From NCBI RefSeq assembly GCF_041146795.1, contig NC_135176.1, positions 23,189,786 to 23,253,785 of the forward strand: a DNA stretch of 64,000 bases. Reading direction: 5' to 3'. Of this stretch, positions 48,701 through 60,947 are shown piece by piece. The number at the start of each line of letters is the position of its first letter. The stretch's first letter is position 1. Made by a program: the position numbers and the translations under genes. The stretch comes from Maylandia zebra (lineage: Eukaryota; Chordata; Actinopteri; Cichliformes; Cichlidae). The notes below the pieces were generated by a model. The model ran no database searches. It worked only from the letters and a program-made list of their open reading frames with translations, and had not been told where the DNA came from.

Positions 48701-51700
48701 ACAGAAGAGAGCAGCATATAATAAAGCAAGAAATAACAATGGCCAATTAAATGTTTGCATCTTTGCTTGAGGCCAATTAGATATCCGGCAGGTTGTGAGT
48801 CACCTGCAACTGTCGAGCTATTTGAGGACAAGATGACGTGGCATGATAACATGTGTGTACTAAAGCATTCGTTGCTTTGCTTAAAGTCTGCATGAGTGGC
48901 CTCAGTAAACAGATGCCAACAGTGGGTGTCCGTAAATGATAAGCAGATGTGGATTATTTGCAGATGTAGCCTACCCCCCTTGTTTTCAAATCCTTGCTTG
49001 ACTCATCTTGCTATTAACAGTATTTTTAAACCTGCACCAGACAAAATAACCTTGATAATCTTTAAGCGCCTTCTAGTTTAAGTGGACTAACATGGAACTG
49101 CACCTCTTTAAGCTCCAACTAGCCTGTAACTCGAGACTTTTCCTCATCGTAAGTCTTTTTAGATCTGATGTGTAGAAGAGTAAAATGAAATCTGATAAAG
49201 AATGTTAATTTTAGATTTATGAAGTCATATTTTTAGTGATATTCACCCACCCTCAGTGTTCCCAGTTCTGTCTAGTCTTCTTTATTGTCTCCAGATTGAG
49301 ACGGCGCGTATCTGTGCGTCTGTATTTCTGCATCACTGATCCCAAAAAGTTGATTCTGTTCATCTGGACGTAGCATTTTGTAGTGGGAGAAGTGTTTCTT
49401 CGCTCTTCCAAGTGACTACTTCAGTCTCAGGCTACACCTACAGGCCAGTGACCCCTCTTTCAATGATGAGGATGTACACATCCTGGACAGGGAGGAACGC
49501 CGGTTTGAGCAGGGAATCAAGGAGGGCTTTTACATGAAAAGGGAAAAGACCATCTCTGAATCGCAGAGTAGGCCTAAGGGTATTTCTTTCGCCATCTTAC
49601 AAGGCTGTGATTGCTTATCAGTGGTCATGGCAATTTGCATATTAATGATCAAGAAACTCAACTCACAGCCCATTATTCATCACTGGTGCTAGTTTCAGTC
49701 ATTATGCAAATATACTGTTTAAAAAGTTGGGGAAACCTGCAGTTAGCTGAGACCGAAGAAGACGACATCTGCACAGTGATGCTTTTATAACCAGCCACTC
49801 TCTCTTTTCTGCCTCCTTTATTCCAGCTAGCTGCACAGTGGTGTCAGTGTGTTATGAAGTCTGTCTATATTTAGAGCAGGTCGAATGCTGTTCCCCCTCC
49901 GCTGCCTCTCTTTGGAAACGCCACTCCACCAATCCACTGCGACTCTTCGCTGCAGCCAAGCCACATTAGTCACAGGACACAAAACAATTCATTCGTGATA
50001 CAGCCGCAGTTTGATCTAATTACTGCCTTGGCGGTCTATAAATGTTTACGGAGGTCTTCTGGACTTTGGTTTCAAAATCTGTCAACAAGACACAACAGAC
50101 ACATCTCAGTCCCCCAGATGTTGTTTAACATTCATTAAATTTCAACCAGATTTGGACCAGCTTGAAACTTCCAGCCTTCATTTAAATTACAGAAGAAAGA
50201 AATCAGACTGTTTCATAATGAAATGTTTGGCTCTGTACTTTGTGATTTAGAGGTGCTGGCAGACATAAGTTACATTTTTCTGTCTGTTTCCCACCCCCCA
50301 GTGAAGCTCAGAGTAATGCTTAACAGATATGAATGGTGTCAGTGTGCACATGTAGTTCTTAGGAAGAAGATAAATAAGAGTATTTCCCAAAATATATTCC
50401 CCTAATGGTTAATCTTTACCCAAACATAAAGAAAAACCTTCTTTCTTTTTGACATGTAAGTATTTGTTTTATAATTTTACCTCCATATCTAATGATTTTT
50501 AACTTTTAAAATCTTCTGTCTGTCTTGATTTTTCAATCAACTTTTACCGTCTTCACTAAGATCCAGTCTTACTGAATCCAGCTGCACACAACAGGCAGCT
50601 CAGTGGCTCTGGACATTTAATTATAGAATTAGCTCTGACAATCTAACTGCTTTAGTATCCACACAAATGCGAGCAATCAGTGCAGTGTGATTTAGAGCCA
50701 TTATGAAGTGGCAGCTTTTACTTATTGTGCTAAACTTTTCCCGGTAGTTGAGCTGCTTTAATTTCCCCCTCATTATTACTGGAACATTTCAGATTTTAAA
50801 AAAGGCCAACAGAAAGAGAGAAAATATCTGAGAAGTGCGGCAGAAAAAAGAGAACTACGGACAACTGCGTTATTACAGGGCCGGTACTGTTTTCAGACAC
50901 GAGAGGGATGCTGCGGTTTCTCACTTACAGGTGATAGTTTCTGTGTGAGCAGAAACTGGACTCAATTTAGAGGACTCTAGCCAAAAAAATAAAAAATAAA
51001 AATGGGATGGCAGTGTCAGAAGAGATGAAGACATTGCGCAACAGGCCTGAATTAAAGCAGAGGAAGTGATGAGTACCAGCTTACTGTATCTTAACGTGTT
51101 GTCATATGTCAGTGGGGCTTTACAAATGACTGTAGCAACTGACTGCCGTTAGCATCAGGGTGTCGGTGTGTTTTTGCGGTTGTATCAACTGAAAAATGAT
51201 ACTGTAGGGTGAAAGTGTGGTCACGGGGTTGTAATAATATCTGTGAGCATGTATTCATATATAGCAAGACTAAAAAGGTCGAGTTTGTGATGACTTTGTG
51301 ACAGTAAAGTATATCATTTAAACTTTGAGTAGCAATACAGCTGCATGCATGACCCTGGATGAAGTGTATTTTGAATTAAAGCTTCGTAAGAGAAACTTAT
51401 GAGTGCAGGAAGCAGTGCACATGTTTCTTTACGTTAACACACGCAGCACCTGTTTCTCCATCTTCCAGGCTAATCAAGCTTTAAGCAGCTGAAGACTATT
51501 TTACACTTACACACTGTCAGTTGAGGAGACTCACAACGGGTATTAGGTGTTACTTTTGAAATTTTGACTGTTAGTTTTGTTTTCCGTCATCAGCCTTTTG
51601 AAATGATTGCAGCCAGCGTGACTCATCGGGTGCAACACCTATAGATGATATCTCTTTGATGGGAATTTAGTAACCCAATGGAAATGTGCATTATGCAAAC

Positions 51701-54700
51701 ACTAAGTGGATATTTGGCTGCTTCACACTTTTTTTTTCTTACGTTTAAATTTGCAGAAATAGATAAAAGATTAATTGCTTCATAATCTGGACTGTGTACC
51801 CTCCAGTGTAGACGAGGTTTTTAAAATGCACTCTCAAGTCAGGCTATTCAGGGGATACAATAAGCCCATTATTTACTTTTCTCCCTTTGTATTTTTACTA
51901 TTTTGGATAAATAGAAAAAGATGGTAGTTGTTTTATGTCTTCTAAATTCAGCTAATTTTTGGAAAGTTTTTAAAGCATCATGTGGGTTCATGTGATTCCG
52001 CCTCACTTTAGTAGTTTAGTGCACAGAATAGTGGTTCCGCTCTAAAATGACAGGTGAATGAGGAAGTCAGCGTTCCCACGACCTGATGTATTTATACTTA
52101 CCAGCTTCATTGTCTGTTGGTGTTTGTGTCTGTGCATGCATGTCGGGAGAGAGACATGCATGAGAGTGAGAGACAGACAGACAGACGGTGAGACGAGACA
52201 GGAAGTGTCTGATTGGCTGTTAATTGTAGCACTGCCCCGACAGTTCATTAGATCAGATGGTGCTGTCTCTGACTCATGTCCTAGGGGAGGGAAGGAAACC
52301 CCCTCCCCACTCAGCACTACAGCCAGCCGCCCCCTTGGATAAAATATGTATTTCTTGATATGTGTGTGTGTGTGTGTGTGTATGACTATGCAACTATTCC
52401 ACTACGGTTTAACCGCTGTCCTTTCTAGTCATCAGTATAGATAATCTCTCCTGGCCTTCTTTTACAGTAAAAATGAGAAATGTGGGGGTGAGACCCCTCA
52501 AACACCAGCTTTTGAGTATAAATTAAGTGTTTCAGGTCATTTCGCTTCGGTGAAGGAGTAGCGAGGTCAAATATGCCCACGTATAGCCACAAAAACCTGT
52601 CATAAAGTGATGGAAACAAGTCTGAGAAATTAGTGGGAGGGATTAATTTTCTAGTTGTGTTTTAAATGTCTCAGTCTTCATCTTAGGAAGCTGGTTCACA
52701 TGTGAAGTTGTTAAAGAGCTTACATGATCACATCCTGAGCAAGGCTTTCTTTTCAGTGGCATGAAATGTGAACTGTTATGTGAAATATGAAAAAGTCTAG
52801 AACTAGCACTCAATAAAAATTTGTATAGTTTCACGCGTGTTTGAGAAGCTGTGATTCACAAGACCTTGATTTAATCTGAAAAATAAATACTCCTGTTTGG
52901 TTTTAGGTAACTGAATAGATATTATATAGAGATTCGTTAACAAACTGGCATTTGACCTCACATTAAGCCTGAGAGTATACTTTTAATGTTCTAAAAAAGA
53001 CCATAGAGACATGGAGAAGACGAATAAGAAGAAGAAACAAACCAATTTTTTTAAAAGAAAATTCAGATTTAGCTTCACAGCTTGACTGTGGAAGTGAAAG
53101 ATTAAGTATTTTACACCTCTTTAATTTTTATGCTTATTGCTGCAGACTACTAACAGCTACCAGACAGTGGTTTTGTCTGCTTTAACCCTTCTTCCTTTTT
53201 TCCTTGAAGCACAGACATTCTGTGTGGAAAGTGCACATGTGGGTTTTCCTCACATGCAATGAAAAAAAAAGCATAAGTGCCATCCCTTGGTTTAAAAAAA
53301 ACTAAAGAGTAGGCTTGCACATATTAACAAGTAGATACTGCAGTCAGTGGCGGTTTATCTATAAGCAGCGTTAACTGCGGACATCAATATGAGGATGCAG
53401 AAGAAAGAGACTTGAGACAGAAATATGAGGTCATGTTAGTGTATTGTTTGCCTTTTTCAGGCAAGTAACAAGGATTAGTGCCCAAAAATGTGATTATCTG
53501 AAAGCAATACACCTGTCAAATCTGATTTGTCATATAAACAAAACAATCAGTAGCACTTTATTATATGGCTCATATAATAATATATGATTCCTCTAGGATT
53601 ACAGGCAATCTCATTGTGTTTTACCTAAAATTTCATGTAATTATATTTAACTGCAAATGCTTCCAGGAAGTGAAACACTACTTAAAGTTACAGTATAATT
53701 ATACCTTTCCTGTGAAATACCAGAAGTTACACACTATTACGCTACTACTTACAATATAATTATTTCTTCATACTTATTTTTCTTTAATTATTACTTAATG
53801 TATTGACCAGCAAGGATTTGTAGGTAAGTATACATCATAATTTCAGCTAAATAGATTTAAATTACTTTTGATTCCAGGGGAATCGATCCCACCAAACATT
53901 GAGTAAAATATTGATTTACCCTCCTCCTTAGCAAGTTGTGTTTAAGAAAAATGAATAATGGTTTGAAAGGCGTTGTAAGAAATCATTAGTAAAAGACTGC
54001 CTTGTCCCTTCTTCAGAGCTGAGTTCCACCCTGATGGAGAAGATGCAGGCCCAGGAGATGATGAGTGGCCTGAGGATACCGGAGATGGACGAGCTCGGTC
54101 AGTTCTTCCGCTCCCTGCCGACCTCCACGCTTGTGGGCATCGGCGCTCTGACAGCTGTGCTGGCGTACTGGTTAGCCACCAGACCCCGTCCCATCAAACC
54201 CCCCTGCAGCCTTCTGCACCAGTCTGAGGAAGTGCCGGTGAGATATTCACAGGTCCATAAAAGCGTTAAGTTTTGCATTCCCAAATGCTTTCAGTAACAT
54301 AGACATGTTTGGACATTCAGGCACAAGTAGTAGATATTTTTCATGTTAGTCTAGTCCTTCACAGTAAAATGGGGTCGATCAGTACTCTCTGTGGATTTTC
54401 TTTTGTTTTGTTTTAATGCACTCATGTAGGTCACCTTCAATTGTTAGCAGCCAGTGACGACACTAGGCTTTGTGTCTAACAATAAAGGCTAGTATTTTAG
54501 TTTTCTTTGCCCTAGCTTATACCTGTCAGGTTATTCTAAGCATCTGAAGCTCGTTACGACAGATGGCCTTCTGATCTCCTCCTCTTCTTTTCTAATAACA
54601 GGCAGTAATGGAAACCACAGTAGTACAAATGTAAGCAAAATCAAACATCGAAAGTAGCCTTTCATGCCTTGTTACTGTAACAGTTTCCATAATATGCCAA

Positions 54701-57700
54701 AAACTCTCGTACTGTAGCTTTTAGCAGATGTGTGGTTTTTATTGTTTTGATTGAAACACAGTCCTTCACAAGCATACACTACGCAACTTCCTGTATTTGG
54801 GAAATAGAGAGCTAAAAGACAGAGCAACCAACAAATTCTACTTCTACTTGACTTTTAGTTAATACTGAAGCGCTAAGGGGAAATTGTGCCCTTAGTTTAA
54901 ACCCTTTTACTGGTTTAAACTAACCACCATACCAGTGAAACCAAACACTAGGTTTTTCACCCATACTTTGCACCACAGGCCTCCGAATACCAGCCTTACC
55001 CTGCAGCATCATGTTGTAGTGTAATGTGAAACCTCGAGAGGCTTGTTTTCTCTTTTTTCATATACATATATATATATATACCTATACGTGACACAAGCCA
55101 CAGTACAAGCATGTAGTGTACAGTGTGTCTTGAGTCCTGGCTGCCTAATCTGTTCAGTCCTTTCAGGCTAAATGACTCATTTACAAAGTGGAATTTGCAT
55201 CTACTATTGTTTTCTTTATGGGAATGAGCTCTAGTCATCCAGAATGTGTCTGCAGTCTAAACACAGAGGAAGCTTAGCAGCTCACATATTTTTATAGGCA
55301 TTTGTTAGCTGACAAAAGAGATGGATTATCTCTTAGAGGAAAAGTTAGACAAATTTCTTCCTAAACTCCTCCACGCTCGGGTATCTATTTGACAGTGTTT
55401 TTACAAGGGAGAAAAATTAGATCTTATACCCTCAGAATTTAGAGGGAAGAAAAAGCCATAGAAATGACTGATGGTGTTGCACTGTTTTCTTTGTCTGTCG
55501 CTCTTTCTCTGTGCATCAGCACGAAGATGGGGGTCGCAGGTCTATGATGGGTGACCCCTCCAAGCTGCTGACTCATTACCATGATGACGCCAAGACCATG
55601 TATGAGGTTTTCCAGAGAGGACTGCATATATCTGGTGGGTAGGATGTGAAGTGGAAACATTTATACACAAAGCTGGAGAGAGCTGGAGCATGCCAACTTT
55701 CCACGTTACTGGACTGGCACTTGCAGATTGGCCTTTACATAAAGGTTTTGTGCTCTTAATGACCACTCAAAGTGCTTCAGACTTCAATGTAGCCTCTGTT
55801 CCTCTAGAGTTGCTCAGCTTTTCTCATAAAGAGTCATACCTCTTTTTTTTCATTCATGTTCTCATGTACATTTTATAAACCACAGGTTTAATAACAAGTA
55901 ATGCAGATGATAGAAGAGGTTAAAACATGTAATCTCACTAAATACCACTTGTAAAACTGACATGTAGCCATATTAGTGTCATTCATCCCTTTCTGTCTGT
56001 ACTTGTATTTACTAATCCTGTCTTTCAATCACCCGAAGACTCTTTAAAAAGACTATGAAGAATATGTCCATATACATTTTACAGTGTATAACATAGGCTG
56101 TCATAATCTCAGATTTTCACACTGCCCAAAAATCTCCCTATTTATGTGTTGTTAGTATTGTGTTACTTTAAACAAAAAAATAATAAAACTAAACACGAGC
56201 CGTGACTGTAAAACGTTAATGAAAATTTAAAACCTCAAAGCAGAGCAAGGAGCTCTTACAGCTCTCACAATGAAATAGATGTTTTGTTTTGGCACTGTTT
56301 TCACATTGATTACAACATAATTTTAAATGATCTAATCTTATTACAATATTAGATTTCCATTTGCCCAATATACAAAACCTGGTTTGGGGTTTTAGCTTTC
56401 CAGAGACCCTGATGAAATAAACATCTGTAGCATACTACAGTACAACATAAAGCAGGCTATAAATGTAAGAATGGAAATACAGTTATCTGATCTGAACTCA
56501 AACCGTGTTTAAGCTGCCAGACTTGCAGTAAAAATTTCCCACACACGCAAACACACAGAAGTGTGATACAGACAGCACAGTGTGACAGTGCAGTTGTCTG
56601 ATTGTAAAACCTCCAATCATAGTGTTTCTCTGCTACTGGAGATAAAATGAATCCTGTGGTTGCCAAGGCGATGGCTAGCGTTGCTAACGGTAACAGTGTC
56701 AGGGCTCATGGCCAGCAAGTTTAAGACACATAATTGAGTGACTCACAATGCAGAGATATTGCTCAAACCACACCTGCCCCACACTTGTCAGAGTGGGCTC
56801 TTCGATAATTGGCCAGATCGTACAGCCACAAGAAAATGACATCAGTTGGTCTGAAGTAGAAATGAATTGTTTTAGTCAGTTTGTCTAAGGCAGTGATAGT
56901 CAAGCAGTCTGGGTATTTCACAACTATTTCAGAGATTAGAGAATTAGATCGATTTTATTTTGAACATACAAATGTAACTGAAATAACAAGAGAAAAAAAA
57001 GCAAAAAACAAAACTTAAAAATCATCAAGTTTTCATGTATATATCTATGTCTACAGAATGCCTGTGCTCGAAATTATTTCTGCATTAGAAAGGGTTATTT
57101 TCACCTTGGTGTGAGCCTGAGGTGTTTAAATTACTATTAGATTTAAAAACCTTAATGATGTTTATGTCCAGTCACATAAGTTAATCATTTGTTTGTCTCC
57201 TTTCTGCGTCCAACAGGTGATGGACCTTGCTTAGGCTCACGACTCCCCAACCAACCTTACAAATGGATGTCCTATAAGGAGGTTCGTGCCATTCAGGGGA
57301 CATGTTTTTTCCCTGTAACAACAACAGCTGAGAGGAGAATAAAACAGGGTGACCCCTCAAAGGGGAAAAGTACCAAATCCTTATGCTACAAAATGCTTCC
57401 AGACTTCTGATAAAGCAACATTTATAGGAACTATTTTATACATTATAGCTGCTCAAGCATGATTTTCTGCACCTCACACTTCTGATGCCAAACATAATCA
57501 TTACAGTCTTTGTAATGGCAGTTGATTGACTACAGTATAAACTGTGCAGACTAGTCTGTCATGTGCCAGTGTAAGACTACAGTCAGATGACGTTTGCAGC
57601 ATTTACACTGCAGAGACTCTGCAGCACCCACTCTGCCTTAAAACCAAATTTGGTACCATCAAGAGCGCTACTAAATAACTGCAGTCTGCAAACCTTGCTA

Positions 57701-60700
57701 TATATAGATATTGACTGGGCTAAACAACACTTCTACTTTATATGTGCTATAGGCAAGTACTGCTTTAAGTCCAAGAATAGATCCCACACTATGACTTACT
57801 TTGTCTGATGTTAACTGGCATTTTTCAGATCAGATCACTATCATGTCTGCCACCCTAAGTTGGCTAAGACGTTAAGAGAAATGATTGATGCTATCCTGCT
57901 AGAGCAGACTGACTCTATAACTGCTGTTCACCTTCCATCCTGCAAAATCTGCACAGCACACACGAAAGCTGCAAGCTACTTTGCAGAGGTGCTATTGTTG
58001 TTCGTATAAGTTGCTGAATAAGAATATTACTCTTCAACACAGCTAAAGACTTTGTCCCTGGAGGTGAGGTTTCAATTCACATACTTAATGTAGACACACA
58101 GAAACAATCTAAAAATACAAGTATGATTATATTCGGAAGACCTGAAATGCAGAGTACATCATTGGCAGGGGTGTAAGGTGTGATTGGCCACCGATGTGAA
58201 ATAGCTCACCACTTCAAAAGCAGCACGTCCCTTTATTGATTTCTTATACTCTGACTGCTTGCTAACCGGATACACAGCTTTAACTTATATATATATATAT
58301 ATGAAAAATTAAATAACTAAACTATTTTTGTCCCACTTAGTCATGACAGTAACAAAGAAGAATACGGCTGGGAGTTGTGTTTTGGATCTTTGTTTTTTTG
58401 CCAGTAAATTTAGATACAAGGTTACCAGTTAATCAGTTTTTATCCTGCTCATTAATTTCTTTCATAAACAATAAAAAAAAATTACATTCCTCTATTTATT
58501 CCATGTTTATGTAAGCAGTAGAGACGTTTTTCCACAGCCAGTCCTGTATATTATAAAATTTCAGTCTCCCATCCCGCGTGTTAGTTCCAAGAGCAGGAGA
58601 TATAATCACTTATGTCATGACTCAGCGATGACTGTGGACCAACATAGATTAAGATAGCTATACAAGGGTATGATATTATTTCTTATAAATATAAAATCAA
58701 CCAACTGACTGGGGAAAAAAGGGAATATATTAACTACAAAGTCTTGGTCACTTGTATTATACTGGCTGATTTCAGCTGCATCTTCAGGGCCATGTATGAG
58801 CACTGGTTTGTATATAATAATTACACTTCCACCGCCTTCTGCGCTTCTATGTGTGTGTGTGTGTGTGTGTCTTGGATATGCCAGCGATTGCAGCACAGTT
58901 GGCGAGACATGTGGAAATAGTTATTAAAAGCAGAATAACTGAAAACTTCCCATCATCCAGTAAAGCAGTTTCAGGTTCCAACAAATCTGTGAGCACAAGA
59001 CACTGGCACTCTCTTGGAAAGTCACTGAAGTAATGCTGGTAGCTGGAGGGAATTTTCTGTTAAAAGCGATGTCAAAATCTACAATACACATGAGATATAC
59101 GACACCCTGTTTATCTGTGACATCATCGTATTTTACAAGAGAAAAGTGGGTGGAATTTATTTTTTTTTTTTTGTCATTCACTCCAATTTCCAGGATGTCA
59201 GCCAGGCAAATCTGGACTTGTCTTACAGACTCATTGAGAGACTTAAAAAGCACTGTGAAATTTTTTTTTCTAGAATGGAAAATAAGGTTTGCCTTAGACC
59301 TTTGCTGAAACACGAAATCAAGTGTGTTATTATGTAAGTTTCCACAGCTGTATTAATCCCCATTTACTGTGATGTCTTTCACAATCATGGTAATTTGTAG
59401 AATGTGAATCATCAGTATACACAGCAGAATATTTCTTTAAAATCAAAGTGTGTTTCTTAACTCTCTCGAACTAAAGAAAGATGACTAACACAAGGTTGGG
59501 TTTCCCTTTTTTCCAAAATTAGAGGTCAGTTTATTTAGCTAAATTGCACAATACTACCAGAAGCTGAGCAAAGTTTTTTTTCACTTGGAAGATTAGCTCA
59601 GGATTTGTATGGTTTTGTTCCACTTGGTCCAATCAGTTCTCACTTTTTTTTTCTTCAATTAAATAGGTGACAGCCCGGGCAGAGCATCTGGGCTCAGGCC
59701 TTCTGCACCAGGGATGCCAGCCCAATCCGAATCAGTTCATAGGGGTGTTCGCTCAGAACAGACCCGAGGTAACTGGCACTCTTTTTGCTCAATCTTTGTC
59801 TAATCTGCGTGTAGCCCTAATTTTAAGTATATGAACTTAAAGTTATTGAGGTTTTCAAGTGCAGGATAAAGTCCGACCTCAGATTGTATTCATTTATTTG
59901 TATTTTTGTTCTGTTTGACTGTAGTGGATCATCTCAGAGCTGGCTTGCTACACATATTCGATGGTGGTGGTTCCCCTTTATGACACGCTCGGCCAAGATG
60001 CTATAAGGTTCATCATAAACACTGGTAAGAACACAAACATGACAAAGACTGTAATGACTTCACAAGCTTTGAGTAGGAAATGTAAATTTAACAGCTGTCA
60101 GTCTGCAGGCTAATAATTGTGGGGCATTGTGAGACATATTAGAACATGTGTGTGTGGATTTTTTAAACAGGAACTCGTATCAGTGTGAGCCGTAGAGCTC
60201 CCCTCACTGGTGGCTGACTGCATCTTTGTCACATTCATACAAAGTGCTACTTCCTGGATTTAAGCTAATGTGTCATTAAAACATTTGGTAATTGTAACAA
60301 TAAGTAATTCTGTTGCAAAGGAACAGATGATAGGAATTTCATGTGGTGTAAAAGCTAGTGCTTGAAAAAAGAAAAGAATATATTGGAACAGTAAAATCAT
60401 CATAACTTTAAAAATAACATATGTATTCAAGATTTTACAGCAACCCAAATGATAGCTCTAAAATCGATTAACGGGATTATTTTTACTTTGAACCCTTCTA
60501 AATTCAAGATGTGACCAAATTCCAACTGATTTCCAACTCCACATTTGTTTGTGTTCCTTTTTATTTCTTACTTTGATGATGTTCACACAAGGGAGCGTGT
60601 GCTCTTGTGTGCTTGTTTCATTTCAGCTGACATCTCCACAGTCATCTGTGACAAAATGGACAAAGCTCGGGTGCTTTTAGAGAATGTGGAGCGGAAGGAG

Positions 60701-60805
60701 ACCCCCGGCCTGCGAAGAGTCATCCTGATGGACGCCTTTGACTCTGACCTCGTGGAGCAAGGCAAGGGCTGCGGTGTCCATGTGCAGGCCATTAAAGAAG
60801 TGGAG
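42679..60805 (+). CDS. acsl6: Long-chain acyl-CoA synthetase 6, N-terminal part (seven exons)
   Basis: The enzyme activates long-chain and polyunsaturated fatty acids to acyl-CoA using ATP and CoA, at membranes of ER and mitochondria; in mammals ACSL6 is prominent in brain and supports DHA retention. Seven exons join in frame (828 nt, 276 aa): exon 1 codes MLAFVLVSGSLWIIL, the next gives LMEKMQAQE and a membrane anchor at about residues 51-68 (TLVGIGALTAVLAYW), then LLTHYHDDAKTMYEVFQRGL, FIGVFAQNRPE and SMVVVPLYDTLG. These match ACSL6 better than ACSL1 (GQFFRSL, KETPGL, AEHLGSGLL). The ATP/AMP-binding signature and the rest of the enzyme lie beyond the right edge. Introns are large; intron 1 is 11.3 kb, and the intron after exon 7 contains an hAT element and a LINE. 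Confidence 0.96.
45741..45774. repeat. acsl6: (CA)n microsatellite
   Basis: Long CA dinucleotide tract inside acsl6 intron 1. Confidence 0.95.
49370..49790 (+). mobile_element. Penelope-like retroelement fragment
   Basis: A plus-strand frame from about 49463 reads DEDVHILDREERRFEQGIKE then GFYMKREK, resembling the end of fish Penelope/Neptune-type elements next to their GIY-YIG endonuclease domain. The following stretch, with CAAGAAACTCAACTCACAGC and AAAAAGTTGGGGAAACCTGC, is the associated downstream tail. Family identification is from memory. The copy is truncated. Confidence 0.6.
52361..52381. repeat. (GT)n microsatellite
   Basis: Short GT dinucleotide tract in acsl6 intron 1. Confidence 0.9.
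54017..54237 (+). CDS. acsl6: acsl6 exon 2 (membrane anchor)
   Basis: Acceptor CTTCTTCAG|AGCTGAG, donor GTGCCG|GTGAGA, 221 nt. Codes residues 16-89 including GQFFRSLPTSTLVG, the transmembrane helix and ATRPRPIKPPCSLLHQSEEV. The ATG at 54034 (MEKMQ) could serve as the start in a shorter isoform. Confidence 0.95.
55064..55081. repeat. (TA)n microsatellite
   Basis: Short TA tract in acsl6 intron 2. Confidence 0.85.
55520..55634 (+). CDS. acsl6: acsl6 exon 3
   Basis: 115 nt, acceptor GCATCAG, donor TCTG|GTGGGT. Codes GGRRSMMGDPSK and the conserved HYHDDAKTMYEVFQRGLHIS. Confidence 0.94.
55635..57216 (+). other. acsl6: acsl6 intron 3
   Basis: 1.6 kb of AT-rich intron; nothing recognised. Confidence 0.7.
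57217..57281 (+). CDS. acsl6: acsl6 exon 4
   Basis: 65 nt, acceptor CCAACAG|GTGATGG. Codes GDGPCLGSRLPNQPYKWMSY then KE. The donor GAG|GTTCGT is weak but gives the correct join to exon 5 (KE-VTARAEHLG), which fixes it. Confidence 0.92.
57282..59666 (+). other. acsl6: acsl6 intron 4
   Basis: 2.4 kb of AT-rich intron with a TA tract (58283-58302) and a GT tract (58851-58870). No gene or transposon was recognised. Confidence 0.7.
58851..58870. repeat. (GT)n microsatellite
   Basis: Short GT tract in acsl6 intron 4. Confidence 0.9.
59667..59768 (+). CDS. acsl6: acsl6 exon 5
   Basis: 102 nt, acceptor AAATAG|GTGACA, donor CCCGAG|GTAACT. Codes VTARAEHLGSGLLHQGC and NQFIGVFAQNRPE, a strongly conserved ACSL segment. 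Confidence 0.95.
59925..60024 (+). CDS. acsl6: acsl6 exon 6
   Basis: 100 nt, acceptor GACTGTAG|TGG, donor CACTG|GTAAGA. Codes WIISELACYTYSMVVVPLYD and TLGQDAIRFIINT, nearly identical to mammalian ACSL6. Confidence 0.95.
60627..60805 (+). CDS. acsl6: acsl6 exon 7
   Basis: 179 nt, acceptor CATTTCAG|CTGACA, donor GTGGAG|GTAAGA. Codes ADISTVICDKMDKARVLLEN, VERKETPGLRRVILMDAF and KGCGVHVQAIKEVE. The next exon is outside the window. Confidence 0.95.
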
Positions 60806-60886
60806 GTAAGACATGTGGGACTCTGGTATGCCTGTGAGACGGCACACCATATGTATGTCAAGTATTTAGACTGAGGAGTGCTAATC

Positions 60887-60887
<1 letters not shown>

Positions 60888-60945
<58 letters not shown>
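60888..60945. repeat. (TA)n microsatellite next to an hAT end
   Basis: About 28 TA units, ending exactly where the terminal repeat of the following element begins. Confidence 0.95.

Positions 60946-60947
<2 letters not shown>

Larger units (their letters stand above)
42725..54016 (+). other. acsl6: acsl6 intron 1 (11.3 kb)
   Basis: Contains a CpG-rich start, microsatellites (CA at about 45741-45774, GT at 52361-52381) and a Penelope-like fragment at 49370-49790. No other gene or RNA was recognised. Confidence 0.7.
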
